Assembly: GCF_003311645.1 (NCBI RefSeq)
Contig: NZ_QEST01000256.1
Coordinates: 62,001-126,000 of the forward strand
Reading direction: 5' to 3'
Origin: Streptomyces sp. PT12
Lineage (GTDB): Bacteria; Actinomycetota; Actinomycetes; Streptomycetales; Streptomycetaceae
Length of the DNA: 64,000 nt
Shown here: positions 17,147-25,587 of the stretch, in pieces
Layout of the letters: the number at the start of each line of letters is the position of its first letter
Position numbering within the stretch: the stretch's first letter is position 1
Notes under the pieces: generated by a model
Told to the model about the DNA's origin: nothing
Databases searched by the model: none
Seen by the model: only the letters and a program-made list of their open reading frames with translations
Position numbers and translations under genes: made by a program

Positions 17147-17857
17147 ATGACACCGAACCACGAAGCCGATCTCCTGGAGTCGCGCGTCCTGCGCGACCAC
17201 TACGGGGACCGGGTCGATGTGCTCGACAAGGTCAAGGCGCTGCGCCTGCTGCCCGACGACCTGCACGTGACGACGGCGATGGTGGCCGAGTACTACGAGG
17301 TCGGAATCAAGGCCATCACCTCACTGGTGGTGGATCACCGACAGGAAATGGAGGCCTGTGGATATCTCGTCCTGACCGGCGCCCCACTGAACTCCTTTAA
17401 GGATCTCAGTGGGATCTCGTCACGCACAGGCTCGCTCGCGCTGTTCACACGGCGGGCCGTGCTGAACGTCGGAATGCTGCTCCGCGACAGCGTTGTCGCA
17501 CGTCAGGTGCGTACCTACCTCCTCGACACCGAGGAGGCCACCCGCGCCGAGGCAGTGGATCAGCCTGTGGATAACTCCCGGGACCCCCTGAACGCCCCTG
17601 TGGATAACTTTGTCCGGGGCTTCGCCGAGTGGGTCACCGACCGGATCGTCTCCGAGGTCGACCGGCGCACGGCGCGGTTCTCCGACGCCCATACGATCGC
17701 ACTGGCGCGCGACGCCGTGCGGGAGGTCATCGGCCGCGCCGTGCTCCCCCTCCTCAACGCCTCCCACGAGACCACAGGGGAGCTGCTGCGGAGGGTCACC
17801 GTCGTCGAGGACGAACAGGTCCGCCTCTGGCGGGTCCTGAAGGCACTCCGCGCCTGA
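17147..17857 (+). CDS. Antirepressor-like/DNA-associated hypothetical protein
   Basis: 236 residues. ATG 17147 follows AAGGA at a seven-base spacing. The N-terminal part (DVLDKVKALRLLPDDLHVTT, MVAEYYEV, then VLTGAPLNSF) and the middle (FTRRAVLNVGMLLRDSVVARQVRTYLLDTEE) resemble a family common in Firmicute and phage-associated genomes, often labelled only as hypothetical, DNA-binding or restriction-related. Helix-turn-helix-like character around VAEYYEVGIKAITSLV is likely. The C-terminal half is helical with several charged heptads. Codon choice is slightly less GC-rich than the neighbours (TTT, AAG, GAT present) and it stands alone between unrelated genes, which suggests acquisition by transfer. 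No nuclease motif is evident. Confidence 0.75.
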   Translation: MTPNHEADLLESRVLRDHYGDRVDVLDKVKALRLLPDDLHVTTAMVAEYYEVGIKAITSLVVDHRQEMEACGYLVLTGAPLNSFKDLSGISSRTGSLALFTRRAVLNVGMLLRDSVVARQVRTYLLDTEEATRAEAVDQPVDNSRDPLNAPVDNFVRGFAEWVTDRIVSEVDRRTARFSDAHTIALARDAVREVIGRAVLPLLNASHETTGELLRRVTVVEDEQVRLWRVLKALRA

Positions 17858-18077
17858 CCCCGCCCTGATCACCTCCGGCCGTCGGTGACGGATGACGATC
17901 GCCCATGACCGCTCATGACCCCCCACGTCATCGACGGCCGGACCCCCGGGGGACGGGGTGACGCACATGTCGCCCACACCCCTCACAGCACCCCCACCGA
18001 TGTGGCCGCCACCCGCCGTTCGGACGCGTCCGATTCGTTCAAGCCCGCGGGCGACACCGCTGCCTAGGCTGCGGGAC

Positions 18078-18470
18078 ATGACACCTCGACTCGACCTGAT
18101 CGGCATCATCACCGACGACATGGCCGCATCCCTCGCCTTCTACCGGCGCCTCGGCCTCGACATCCCCATCGGCGTGGAGGGCGCCCCGCACGTCGAGGCC
18201 GTGTTGCCCGGTGGCATCAGGCTGGCCTGGGACACCGCGGAGACCGCCTCCGCCATCGACCCCGAGTGGTCCCCCAAGCCCGAGGGCAGCCGACTGAGCC
18301 TGGCGTTCCGCTGCGAGGACGCGGCCGACGTGGACCACCAGTACGCCGACCTCGTCCAGGCCGGATACGCGGGCGAGAAGGAGCCGTGGGACGCGTACTG
18401 GGGCCAGCGTTACGCCGTCGTCCAGGACCCCGACGGCAACTCCGTCGACCTCTTCGCGCCCCTCGGCTGA
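18078..18470 (+). CDS. VOC family (glyoxalase/dioxygenase fold) protein
   Basis: 130 residues from ATG 18078; the upstream open frame lacks protein-like features. The beta-alpha-beta-beta-beta modules are visible: LDLIGIITDDMAASLAFYRRLGLD starts the first half, and the second ends YAVVQDPDGNSVDLFAPL, the usual VOC C-terminal strand with a Glu/Asp ligand position. An early LIGIITDD replaces the common metal-binding His, so metal binding is uncertain. Proteins like this range from lactoylglutathione lyases to antibiotic-binding proteins. The function here is unknown. Confidence 0.85.
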   Translation: MTPRLDLIGIITDDMAASLAFYRRLGLDIPIGVEGAPHVEAVLPGGIRLAWDTAETASAIDPEWSPKPEGSRLSLAFRCEDAADVDHQYADLVQAGYAGEKEPWDAYWGQRYAVVQDPDGNSVDLFAPLG

Positions 18471-18511
18471 CCGTCCGGCCGGCCTCGGCGGCCCACCGCG
18501 CCGCGCCCGCC

Positions 18512-19324
18512 TCACAGCGCCGAGATCGGCACCCCGGCCAGGCCCTTCACCTCACGCGCCAGATGGGCCTGGTCCGCGTATCCCGCGACCGCCGCCACCT
18601 CGGCCAGCGGCGTCCCGCCCCTGGCCAGGGCCAGCGCCCGCTGCATCCGCAACACCCTGGCCAGCGTCTTCGGCCCATAGCCGAACGCCGCCAGGCTCCG
18701 CCGTCGCAGCTGCCGCTCGCTCAGCCCCAGCCGCTCGGCCGTCTCCCGCACGCCCGTCCCACGCGCCAACGCCGCCACCGCGCCCCGGCGCCACACCGCG
18801 TCCGGCTCACCGCCCGCCAGCCGCGCCGCCGCCACCGCCTCGAGCGCCGCGCCCGGGTCCGCGGCCGCCGCGACGCGTTCGTCCAGCTCGGCCACCCGCG
18901 CCGACGCGGGCCACAGATCGGCCAGCGGCACCCGCCGATCCGTCAGCTCACACGCGGGCACCCCGAACACGCGGGGCCCGGTCCCCGGCGCGAACCTCAC
19001 CCCCACCGTCAGCGTCCCCGGCACCCGCTCGACGTCATACGCGCGCGTGTCGGGGCCCGCCACCTGCAACGTCCCGTCGAACCACAGCAGATCCATGCAC
19101 CCGTCGGGCAGCACAAGGCCCGTCCCGGCCGCCTCGGAGCGGACACCCCACACGACGGCCCCACCGCCGAGCCGCGATCCCCGCTCCCGATACACACCCC
19201 CAGCATGCCCCGACACCCGCCCCCGGCCAAGCCGTTCACCCCTCATCACCGCGGCGGCCGCCGCGAGCGGGATGACCGGCGCCTCCCCGCGGACACCGGC
19301 CGCCCGCCGCGGCCGACGCCTCAC
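18512..19324 (-). CDS. AraC family transcriptional regulator
   Basis: 270 residues from GTG 19324, just after the MarR stop. GTG 19195 (reading VYRERGSRLGG) would match the usual N-terminus of this subfamily and may be the true start. The sensor half contains VLPDGCMDLLWFDGTLQVAGPDT, typical of DUF6597-type N-terminal domains. The C-terminal half has the double helix-turn-helix: LGLSERQLRRRSLAAFGYGP and the final TPLAEVAAVAGYADQAHLAREVK. The inducer is unknown. It is coupled to the MarR gene and convergent with the VOC gene, so either may belong to the same small regulon. Confidence 0.87.
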   Translation of the reverse strand: MRRRPRRAAGVRGEAPVIPLAAAAAVMRGERLGRGRVSGHAGGVYRERGSRLGGGAVVWGVRSEAAGTGLVLPDGCMDLLWFDGTLQVAGPDTRAYDVERVPGTLTVGVRFAPGTGPRVFGVPACELTDRRVPLADLWPASARVAELDERVAAAADPGAALEAVAAARLAGGEPDAVWRRGAVAALARGTGVRETAERLGLSERQLRRRSLAAFGYGPKTLARVLRMQRALALARGGTPLAEVAAVAGYADQAHLAREVKGLAGVPISAL

Positions 19325-19327
19325 CCC

Positions 19328-19768
19328 TCACGACGCCACCAGGCGGCCCAACAGCCGGACGAGTGTCGCCCGTTCCTCCTCCGTCAGGGGGTCGAGCAGC
19401 GCGCCGTGGGCCGTGGCGAGGGCCGCGTCGGCCTGGGCCAGGGACGCCCTGCCCTCGTCGGTCGGGGTGATGACGTTGCGCCTGCGGTCACCGCTGTCGG
19501 GGGCGCGGATCACCAGGCCCGCGGCGGACATCTCGTTCAGCGCGGCCACTACGTCGCTCCGGTCGATGCCGCACCGGCGCGCCAGCGCGGCCTGGCTCGC
19601 CGGGCCGAACTCCACCAGCGCCGCCAGCAGCGCGTAGTGATACCTGCGACCGCCCACCCCGGCGAACGCCTCACCCACCACCCGCCCCGCGTGCGTCGCG
19701 ACCTGCGCCAGGAGCCAGCTCGGCGCCTCCAGCAGGCGAACCGGAATACGATCATCCGCCGAACCCAT
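19328..19768 (-). CDS. MarR family transcriptional regulator
   Basis: 146 residues. Winged helix: [20 protein letters not shown] is the helix-turn-helix, LVIRAPDSGDRRRNVITPTD is the wing with the conserved DxR, and the flanking N- and C-terminal helices would form the dimer interface. The family represses efflux or detoxification genes until a phenolic or other small ligand binds. Its stop is followed by three bases and then the start of the AraC-family gene, so both are probably on one transcript from the 19769-19821 interval. The target genes cannot be named. Confidence 0.9.
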   Translation of the reverse strand: MGSADDRIPVRLLEAPSWLLAQVATHAGRVVGEAFAGVGGRRYHYALLAALVEFGPASQAALARRCGIDRSDVVAALNEMSAAGLVIRAPDSGDRRRNVITPTDEGRASLAQADAALATAHGALLDPLTEEERATLVRLLGRLVAS

Positions 19769-19821
19769 GCCCCGACCCTAACAACCCCCGCGCCAGGGCG
19801 AGATGACCAGGTCAGCAGGCC

Positions 19822-19866
19822 ATCGAGCTCATCGGGCTCATCGGGCTCATCGGGCTCATCGGGCTC
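19822..19866. repeat. 9-bp tandem repeat carrying reiterated dnaB stop codons
   Basis: Five tandem units of ATCGGGCTC (first unit ATCGAGCTC) abut the 3' end of dnaB. Because the unit is nine bases, the minus strand reads TGA-GCC-CGA repeatedly in the dnaB frame, so the true stop (19867-19865) is followed by further in-frame TGA codons every third codon. Confidence 0.9.
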
Positions 19867-22258
19867 AGAAACCGCCCTCCATGTTGACGAAGCGTGAGTA
19901 GTGGCCCTGGAACGCCACGGTGATCGTGGCCGTCGGGCCGTTGCGGTGCTTCGCCACGATCAGGTCCGCCTCCCCCGCCCGGGGCGACTCCTTCTCGTAC
20001 GCGTCCTCCCGGTGCAACAGGATGACCATGTCGGCATCCTGCTCGATCGAACCCGACTCACGGAGATCGGAGATCATCGGCTTCTTATCGGTCCGCTGCT
20101 CAGGGCCTCGGTTCAGCTGGGAGAGCGCCACCACCGGCACCTCGAGCTCCTTGGCCAGCAGCTTCAGGTTCCGCGACATCTCCGAGACCTCCTGCTGCCT
20201 GGACTCGGGGCGCCTGCTGCCGCCGGTCTGCATCAGCTGGAGATAGTCGATGATGACGAGCTGCAAAGCGTTCCGCTGGCGCAGCCGACGGCACTTGGCG
20301 CGGATCTCCATCATCGACAGGTTGGGCGAGTCGTCGATGTAGAGCGGTGCCTCGTTCACCTCGGCCATCTGGCGGGCCAGTCGGTTCCAGTCCTCGTCCG
20401 TCATGCTGCCCGACCGCATGTGGTGCAGCGCCACGCGCGCCTCGGCCGAGAGCAGTCGCATCGCGATTTCGTTCCGGCCCATCTCGAGCGAGAAGATGAC
20501 GCTCGGCAGCTTGTGCTTGATCGAGCAGGCGCGCGCGAAGTCCAGGGCGAGGGTGGAGTTGTGCGTGGGGATCATCGATCGGGTGGCCAGGTACAGGTGG
20601 TCAGGGTTGTCCACCTGGACACAGCGGACCGGGACGCTCGCGACCTCGCGCACGTCGGTGATGAACCGCTGCCGCGGCCCGGGAGTGGCGGGGCGCCCGC
20701 CCTCCGCGAGCGCGCGCCGCTTGCGCTCGGCCCCGAACACCTCGTCAGTTGGCGTGAACGTGACGAGGTACACGGTGGACGACCGCTCGGAACGCCCTGT
20801 GACCGGCTTCGTCCGCACGACGGAGCGATAGCCGAGGCTGGTGACCAGCTCGCGGAACCCCTCGGCAAGAGCCTTGTCGGTGACCGCGAACCGCACAGAG
20901 CCGGTGTCCGTGACCGTGCCATCGGTGTCCAGCAGCCCGGCGAGCAGCTCCCTCCGCTGGGCGATGGAGCCGCGCAGGTAGATCTGGGGAATGTGCTTCT
21001 CGAAGCCGTCGTCGGCGATGCGCCGGGCGATCTCGGGAACGGCCGGGGTGATCCTGGCGGCGTCGCCGTGGCCGCCGCCGAGCCACCTGCCCAGGACGAA
21101 CGGCGGGATGGGGAGATCCTGGTGCGGAAGGTCGAGCGGAGCCGCGGTCCGCACGGAGTGGTTCGGGCGCGCGCCGACCGTGTGGCAGTGCAGCGTCTCG
21201 GCGATCTCCTTGGTGGTCTTCACCGACGCGAGGACGCCCCGGCGCCGTTGCTCCTCGCGATCGACGACGGCCGCCTGGGCCGCCCCGCGCGAAGCGCGCG
21301 TGTCGGTGAGCCACTGGTGATCCGCGTCCGCGATGACCGCCGTGCCGTCGTCGAACACGACCTCGAAGCACGGTCGCCCCGTCATCACGTCGGTGGCGGC
21401 CACGACCCGCGTCGGCTTACCCGACGCGTCGAGCAGGTGGTCGCCTGGACGCACCTCCCTCATGGTGGTCCACCCGGTCGGGGTGGGCAGCGGGGTGTCG
21501 AGCGCCAGCGCCTTGCCCATGGCCGGGCGGGCCGCGATGACGATCATCTGGCCCGGGTGCAGACCGTTGGTCAGCGAGTCGAGGTCGGTGAACCCCGTGG
21601 GCACCCCGGTCATTTCGCCGCTGCGGTTGCTGATGGCCTCGATCTCGTCGAGCGTGCCCTCCATGATCTCGCCGAGCGGTAGGTAGTCCTCGGTCGTGCG
21701 CTGCTCGGTGACGGCGTAGACCTCGGCCTGCGCGGCGTTGACGATGTCGTCGACGTCGCCGTCCGAGGCGTATCCCATCTGCGTGATCCGGGTGCCCGCC
21801 TGGACCAGGCGGCGCAGCACCGCGCGGTCGTGCACGATCTCCGCGTAGTACTCGGCGTTGGCCGCGGTCGGGACCATGTGGACGAGCGAGTGCACATACC
21901 CCGCGCCGCCCACCTTGGCCAGCTCGCCCCGCTTGGTCAGCTCGGCCGAGATGGTGATCGGGTCGGCGGGCTCACCCTTGGCGTAGAGGTCGAGGATCGC
22001 GCCGTAGATCGTCTCGTGCGCGGGCTTGTAGAAGTCGGCCCCGCGCAGCACCTCCACGACGTCCGCGATGGCGTCCTTGGAGAGCAGCATGCCCCCGAGC
22101 ACGGACTGCTCGGCGGCCAGGTCCTGCGGGGGCAGCCGCTCGAACGCCGCCCGCTCGGGGTCGCTCGGCCCCATCTCCCTGCGGGGCCTCGATACCGGCA
22201 GCCGGTCGCCCTCGCCCGGTCCGTCCCAGGGTCCAGCGTGCTCGTCGAGATCGGACAC
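19865..22258 (-). CDS. dnaB: Replicative DNA helicase DnaB with an intein
   Basis: 797 residues encoded; about 479 after removal of a 318-residue intein (residues 250-567). GTG 22258 is chosen because GGAGGAGG lies seven to eight bases upstream; longer in-frame starts add residues absent from relatives. The N-domain has PPQDLAAEQSVLGGMLLSKD. Walker A (ARPAMGK-S) is split exactly between Lys and Ser by the intein. The C-domain then continues TLALDFARAC, with MEIRAKCRRL, VIIDYLQLM (Walker B) and QLNRGPEQRTDKKP, SDLRESGSIEQDADMV. As the hexameric fork helicase it unwinds DNA and recruits primase. Splicing is required to rebuild the ATPase site, so it is an essential step. Confidence 0.98.
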   Translation of the reverse strand: MSDLDEHAGPWDGPGEGDRLPVSRPRREMGPSDPERAAFERLPPQDLAAEQSVLGGMLLSKDAIADVVEVLRGADFYKPAHETIYGAILDLYAKGEPADPITISAELTKRGELAKVGGAGYVHSLVHMVPTAANAEYYAEIVHDRAVLRRLVQAGTRITQMGYASDGDVDDIVNAAQAEVYAVTEQRTTEDYLPLGEIMEGTLDEIEAISNRSGEMTGVPTGFTDLDSLTNGLHPGQMIVIAARPAMGKALALDTPLPTPTGWTTMREVRPGDHLLDASGKPTRVVAATDVMTGRPCFEVVFDDGTAVIADADHQWLTDTRASRGAAQAAVVDREEQRRRGVLASVKTTKEIAETLHCHTVGARPNHSVRTAAPLDLPHQDLPIPPFVLGRWLGGGHGDAARITPAVPEIARRIADDGFEKHIPQIYLRGSIAQRRELLAGLLDTDGTVTDTGSVRFAVTDKALAEGFRELVTSLGYRSVVRTKPVTGRSERSSTVYLVTFTPTDEVFGAERKRRALAEGGRPATPGPRQRFITDVREVASVPVRCVQVDNPDHLYLATRSMIPTHNSTLALDFARACSIKHKLPSVIFSLEMGRNEIAMRLLSAEARVALHHMRSGSMTDEDWNRLARQMAEVNEAPLYIDDSPNLSMMEIRAKCRRLRQRNALQLVIIDYLQLMQTGGSRRPESRQQEVSEMSRNLKLLAKELEVPVVALSQLNRGPEQRTDKKPMISDLRESGSIEQDADMVILLHREDAYEKESPRAGEADLIVAKHRNGPTATITVAFQGHYSRFVNMEGGF
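20558..21511 (-). mobile_element. Class 3 intein with LAGLIDADG-type endonuclease remnant in dnaB
   Basis: The inserted 318 residues begin with Ala (ALALDTPLPTPTGW) and end PTHN before Ser+1. The usual Cys/Ser/Thr at position 1 is missing. Block B ends DADHQW (Trp codon near 21311), block F reads VRCVQVDNPDHLYL (Cys codon 20621-20623) and block G has Thr in PTHN. These Trp, Cys and Thr residues form the WCT signature of class 3 inteins, in which the block F Cys makes the first attack. An endonuclease domain lies between, with LLAGLLDTDGTV intact and FVLGRWLGGGHG lacking the usual Asp. Confidence 0.9.
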
Positions 22259-22652
22259 CGACCCCGCCTCCTCCCGGCTCCAACCGCCGCGCTCCGTCTC
22301 TTTCCTACGCCACAGCTCTGACATTCCGCACCGGGCGGGGCCTACGGTACGGGGCCGCGGGGGGAGGGCCAACCCAAGTTATCCACAGGCTATGTGGATT
22401 TCAGATCACACCCTGTGGATGACGAGGGCGCATCTGTGGACGAACGTCGGGACACGCCCCGTGGTCCCTCGGTCCCCGTCCGCTCACACCCGTGTTGACC
22501 TGCCGTTTTCCCCGCGCATATGACGGAGCGACAGCCGCCGTTGCGCATCGCCGAGATCACGACAACGCCCGCAGAACATCACACCGCACCCCCGGTCGAG
22601 TAAGGACTCAGTAAGCCTTGCATCCATTACCTGTGGATGTTTGGATCGAGCC
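22259..22652. promoter_or_regulatory. dnaB/MATE divergent spacer with DnaA-box-like sites
   Basis: No gene is seen. The spacer contains a cluster of DnaA-box-like nonamers: TTATCCACA at 22379-22387 (perfect E. coli-type box), and on the other strand TGTGGATTT 22393-22401, TGTGGATGA 22414-22422, TGTGGACGA 22435-22443 and TGTGGATGT 22632-22640. Promoters for dnaB (minus) and MATE (plus) must also lie here. DnaA-dependent control of dnaB, or DnaA titration, is inferred. Confidence 0.6.
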
Positions 22653-24050
22653 ATGTCCCCAGCGTCACCGGCCACCGCCCCGACAGGCCGCGAAGGTCCC
22701 GCCGAGCCCGCCGACGACCGGGGCGCGCGCAGGCGGGCCCGGCGCGCGCAGGACCGCGAGATCCTCGCCCTCGCCCTCCCCGCCCTCGGCTCGCTCGTCG
22801 CCGAGCCGCTTTTCCTCATGGCCGACAGCGCCATGATCGGCCACCTCGGCACCCCGCAGCTCGCGGGGCTCGGGGTGGCCGCCGCGCTGCTGACCACGTT
22901 CGTCAACGTCTTCGTCTTCCTCGCCTACGCCACCACCGCCGCGGTCGCCCGCAGCGTCGGAGCCCGCGACCACGCCGCCGCCATCCGGCAGGGCATGGAC
23001 GGCATATGGCTCGCGATCCTGCTCGGCGCCGCCCTTCTCGTCACGGTCGTCCCCACCGCGCCCGCGCTGGTGGAGGCATTCGGCGCCTCGGCCACCGCGG
23101 CCCCGCACGCCGTCACCTATCTGCGGATCAGCACCCTGGGCATCCCCGCGATGCTCGTCGTCCTCGCGGCGACCGGCGTGCTGCGGGGCCTCCAGGACAC
23201 CCGCACCCCGCTCGTCGTCGCCATCGGCGGCTTCACCGCCAACGTCGCCCTGAACGCCCTCTTCATCTACGGCCTCGACGCCGGGATCGCCGGCTCGGCC
23301 TGGGGCACGGTGCTGGCCCAGTGGGGCATGGCCGCCGTCTATCTCGTGGTCGTCGTCCGCGGCGCCAGGACCCATGGCGCGGTGCTCCGCCCCAGCAGGG
23401 CCGGGATCGTCGCAGGCGCGCGGGCCGGGGTGCCCCTGCTCGTGCGCACCCTGTCGCTGCGCGGGATCCTGCTGATCGCCACCGCCGTCGCCGCCCGCCT
23501 CGGGGACACCGACATCGCGGCCCACCAGATCGCGCTCACCCTGTGGACGCTGCTGGCCTTCGGCCTCGACGCCATCGCCATAGCGGGCCAGGCCATCATC
23601 GGCCGCTGCCTCGGCGCGAACGACGCCGAGGGCGCGCGGGCCGCCTGCCGCCGCATGGTGTGGTGGGGCGTGGCCTCGGGCGCGGTGCTCGCCGTGCTCG
23701 TGGTCGCGGCCGGGCCGCTGATCCTGCGGCTGTTCACCGGGGACCCCGAGGTGCGCGACCAACTCCTGCCCGTGCTCTGGGTGATCGCCGTGACGCAGCC
23801 GATCGCTGGCGTGGTGTTCGTGCTCGACGGGGTGCTGATGGGCGCGGGCGACGGCCCCTACCTGGCCCGGGCGATGCTGCTGACGCTCGCTCTTTTCGTG
23901 CCCGCCGCGCTGCTCGTGCCGACGCTCGGGGGCGGCGTCACCGCACTGTGGTGGGCGATCGCCGGGCTGATGATGACCGCCCGCCTGGTGACCCTCGGGC
24001 TGCGGGCCCGAACGGGCCGCTGGGTCGTCACCGGGGCCGTCCGCGCCTGA
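22653..24050 (+). CDS. MATE family efflux transporter (DinF-like)
   Basis: 465 residues and about 12 membrane helices in two six-helix halves. Each half begins with the family's hallmark polar/Gly segments: LALPALGSLVAEPLFLMADSAMIGHLG in the first half and VPLLVRTLSLRGILLIATAVAAR in the second. It would export cationic drugs or metabolites in exchange for H+ or Na+. ATG 22653 follows GGATCGAG; a TTG 12 bases upstream is less likely. The first 40 residues are a charged cytosolic tail (RRRARRAQDRE). It is convergent with the ribosomal-protein operon. Confidence 0.92.
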   Translation: MSPASPATAPTGREGPAEPADDRGARRRARRAQDREILALALPALGSLVAEPLFLMADSAMIGHLGTPQLAGLGVAAALLTTFVNVFVFLAYATTAAVARSVGARDHAAAIRQGMDGIWLAILLGAALLVTVVPTAPALVEAFGASATAAPHAVTYLRISTLGIPAMLVVLAATGVLRGLQDTRTPLVVAIGGFTANVALNALFIYGLDAGIAGSAWGTVLAQWGMAAVYLVVVVRGARTHGAVLRPSRAGIVAGARAGVPLLVRTLSLRGILLIATAVAARLGDTDIAAHQIALTLWTLLAFGLDAIAIAGQAIIGRCLGANDAEGARAACRRMVWWGVASGAVLAVLVVAAGPLILRLFTGDPEVRDQLLPVLWVIAVTQPIAGVVFVLDGVLMGAGDGPYLARAMLLTLALFVPAALLVPTLGGGVTALWWAIAGLMMTARLVTLGLRARTGRWVVTGAVRA

Positions 24051-24099
24051 CACGGGACCGGGAGGACCGCGCCGACGTGGAATGGCCCCGGTGCGGAAC

Positions 24100-24140
24100 G
24101 CGCTCGGCGTGCGGGCCCATCACGGGCCGCCGCCGAGCGC
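24100..24140. terminator. Hairpin between MATE gene and rplI
   Basis: GCGCTCGGCG at 24100-24109 is complementary to CGCCGAGCGC at 24131-24140. The 21-base loop itself contains GGGCCC/GGGCC, which can pair internally. It lies between convergent genes and could stop transcription from both sides. Confidence 0.6.
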
Positions 24141-24149
24141 TACCCGCCG

Positions 24150-24599
24150 TTACTTGGCCGACTCGACGTGGACGCCGACGTTGGCCACCACCTCGGGGTG
24201 CAGCCGGACGGAGATCCGGTGCGTGCCCAGGCTCTTGATCGGGGTCGTCAGCTCGATGCGGCGCTTGTCCACGTCGGGCCCGCCCGCGGTCTTCACCGCC
24301 GAGACGATGTCGGCCGGGGTGACGGAGCCGAAGAGGCGGCCGCCGGACCCGGCGCGGACCTTCAGGCGCACGGTCACGCCCTCGATCTGCGACTTGACGT
24401 CGTTGGCCTGCTCGATCGTGGCGATCTCGCGGATCTTGCGGCCTCGGCGGATCTGCTCGACGTCCTTCTGGCCGCCCTTGGTCCAGCGGATCGCGGCACC
24501 GCGGGGCAGCAGATAGTTGCGGGCGTACCCGTCCTTCACCTCGACGACGTCACCGGCCGTGCCGAGCCCGGCGACCTCACCAGTCAGGATGATCTTCAT
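24150..24599 (-). CDS. rplI: 50S ribosomal protein L9
   Basis: 149 residues starting [17 protein letters not shown]. The N-terminal rRNA-binding domain includes the conserved [18 protein letters not shown] long connecting helix and the C-terminal domain ([14 protein letters not shown] ... [25 protein letters not shown]) complete the normal two-lobed protein. It binds domain V of 23S rRNA near L1. Last gene of the rpsF-ssb-rpsR-rplI operon, 20 bp after rpsR. Confidence 0.99.
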   Translation of the reverse strand: MKIILTGEVAGLGTAGDVVEVKDGYARNYLLPRGAAIRWTKGGQKDVEQIRRGRKIREIATIEQANDVKSQIEGVTVRLKVRAGSGGRLFGSVTPADIVSAVKTAGGPDVDKRRIELTTPIKSLGTHRISVRLHPEVVANVGVHVESAK

Positions 24600-24619
24600 G
24601 ACGCTGTGGTCACCCTCTC

Positions 24620-24856
24620 CTAGCGAGCGGTCGAGGTGTAGGGCAGCAGCGCCATCTCACGGCTGTTCTTCACGGCCGTCGCGACATCACGCTGGTGCTG
24701 GGTGCAGTTGCCGGTGACCCGGCGGGCACGGATCTTGCCGCGGTCGGAAATGAACTTCCGCAGCAGGTTCGTGTCCTTGTAGTCGACGTAGGAGATCTTC
24801 TCCTTGCAGAAGACGCAAACCTTCTTCTTCGGCTTGCGCGCAGGCGGCTTCGCCAT
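24620..24856 (-). CDS. rpsR: 30S ribosomal protein S18 (CxxC form)
   Basis: 78 residues. The N-terminus [11 protein letters not shown] carries a CxxC pair typical of the zinc-binding S18 form found in actinomycetes, which usually also encode a zinc-free paralogue elsewhere. The rest ([48 protein letters not shown]) is the conserved S18 core that contacts S6 and 16S rRNA. A further Cys in GNCTQHQ could act as an additional zinc ligand. It lies between ssb and rplI. Confidence 0.99.
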   Translation of the reverse strand: MAKPPARKPKKKVCVFCKEKISYVDYKDTNLLRKFISDRGKIRARRVTGNCTQHQRDVATAVKNSREMALLPYTSTAR

Positions 24857-24913
24857 GGTGTCTGTCTCTCTCGATGATTCACAAAGAAGTGCGTGCTGTG
24901 CCGAGCGCGCCCG

Positions 24914-25486
24914 TCAGAAGGGCGGCTCGTCCGAGTAGCCGCCACCGGAGCCTCCGCCCCAGCCGCCACCGCCGCTGCCCTGCGCCCCGCCGCCACCGCC
25001 ACCGCCACCCGCGGGAGCGCCGGTCGCCCAGGGGTCGCCCGCCGGGGCGCCGCCCTGCGGACCGCCACCGCCCTGGCCGCCGCCACCACCCCAGCCGCCA
25101 CCGCCGCCCTGGCCGCCGCGACCCGCGGCGCGGGTGACCTTGGCGGTCGCGTTGCGCAGGCTCGGGCCGACCTCCTCGACATCGAGCTCGAAGACCGTGC
25201 GCTTGACGCCGTCCCTGTCCTCGTACGAGCGCTGCTTGAGGCGCCCTTGCACGACGACGCGGGTGCCCTTGGTCAGCGACTCGGCGACGTTCTCCGCCGC
25301 CTGGCGCCAGATCGAGCAGGTCAGGAACAGGCTCTCGCCGTCCCGCCACTCGTTCGTCTGGCGGTCGAAGATCCTCGGGGTGGACGCGACACGGAACTTC
25401 GCGACGGCCGCACCGGACGGGGTGAAGCGCAGCTCGGGATCGTCGACAAGGTTGCCGACGACCGTGATGACGGTCTCGCCTGCCAT
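24914..25486 (-). CDS. ssb: Single-stranded DNA-binding protein
   Basis: 190 residues. The OB-fold covers about 1-115 ([53 protein letters not shown]). A long Gly-rich linker of roughly 60 residues follows, and the protein ends YSDEPPF, the acidic tip that binds replication and repair partners. It coats ssDNA during replication near rpsF and rpsR in the usual actinomycete cluster. The linker codons are almost all GGC/GGT/GGG, so this stretch has low-complexity DNA. Confidence 0.99.
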   Translation of the reverse strand: MAGETVITVVGNLVDDPELRFTPSGAAVAKFRVASTPRIFDRQTNEWRDGESLFLTCSIWRQAAENVAESLTKGTRVVVQGRLKQRSYEDRDGVKRTVFELDVEEVGPSLRNATAKVTRAAGRGGQGGGGGWGGGGGQGGGGPQGGAPAGDPWATGAPAGGGGGGGGAQGSGGGGWGGGSGGGYSDEPPF

Positions 25487-25587
25487 TGGGGAACTCCTCG
25501 GCGCGGGTTAACTGCTGTTGCTGCGATGATGACGCATGGCACTGACAGTGCTACTCGGTGTCCCGGGACCTGACCGGCCCCCCGGGC

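Noticed and set aside
24960-25130. CRISPR-like or satellite repeat
   Set aside because: This is the Gly-codon-rich linker of ssb, not a spacer-repeat array.
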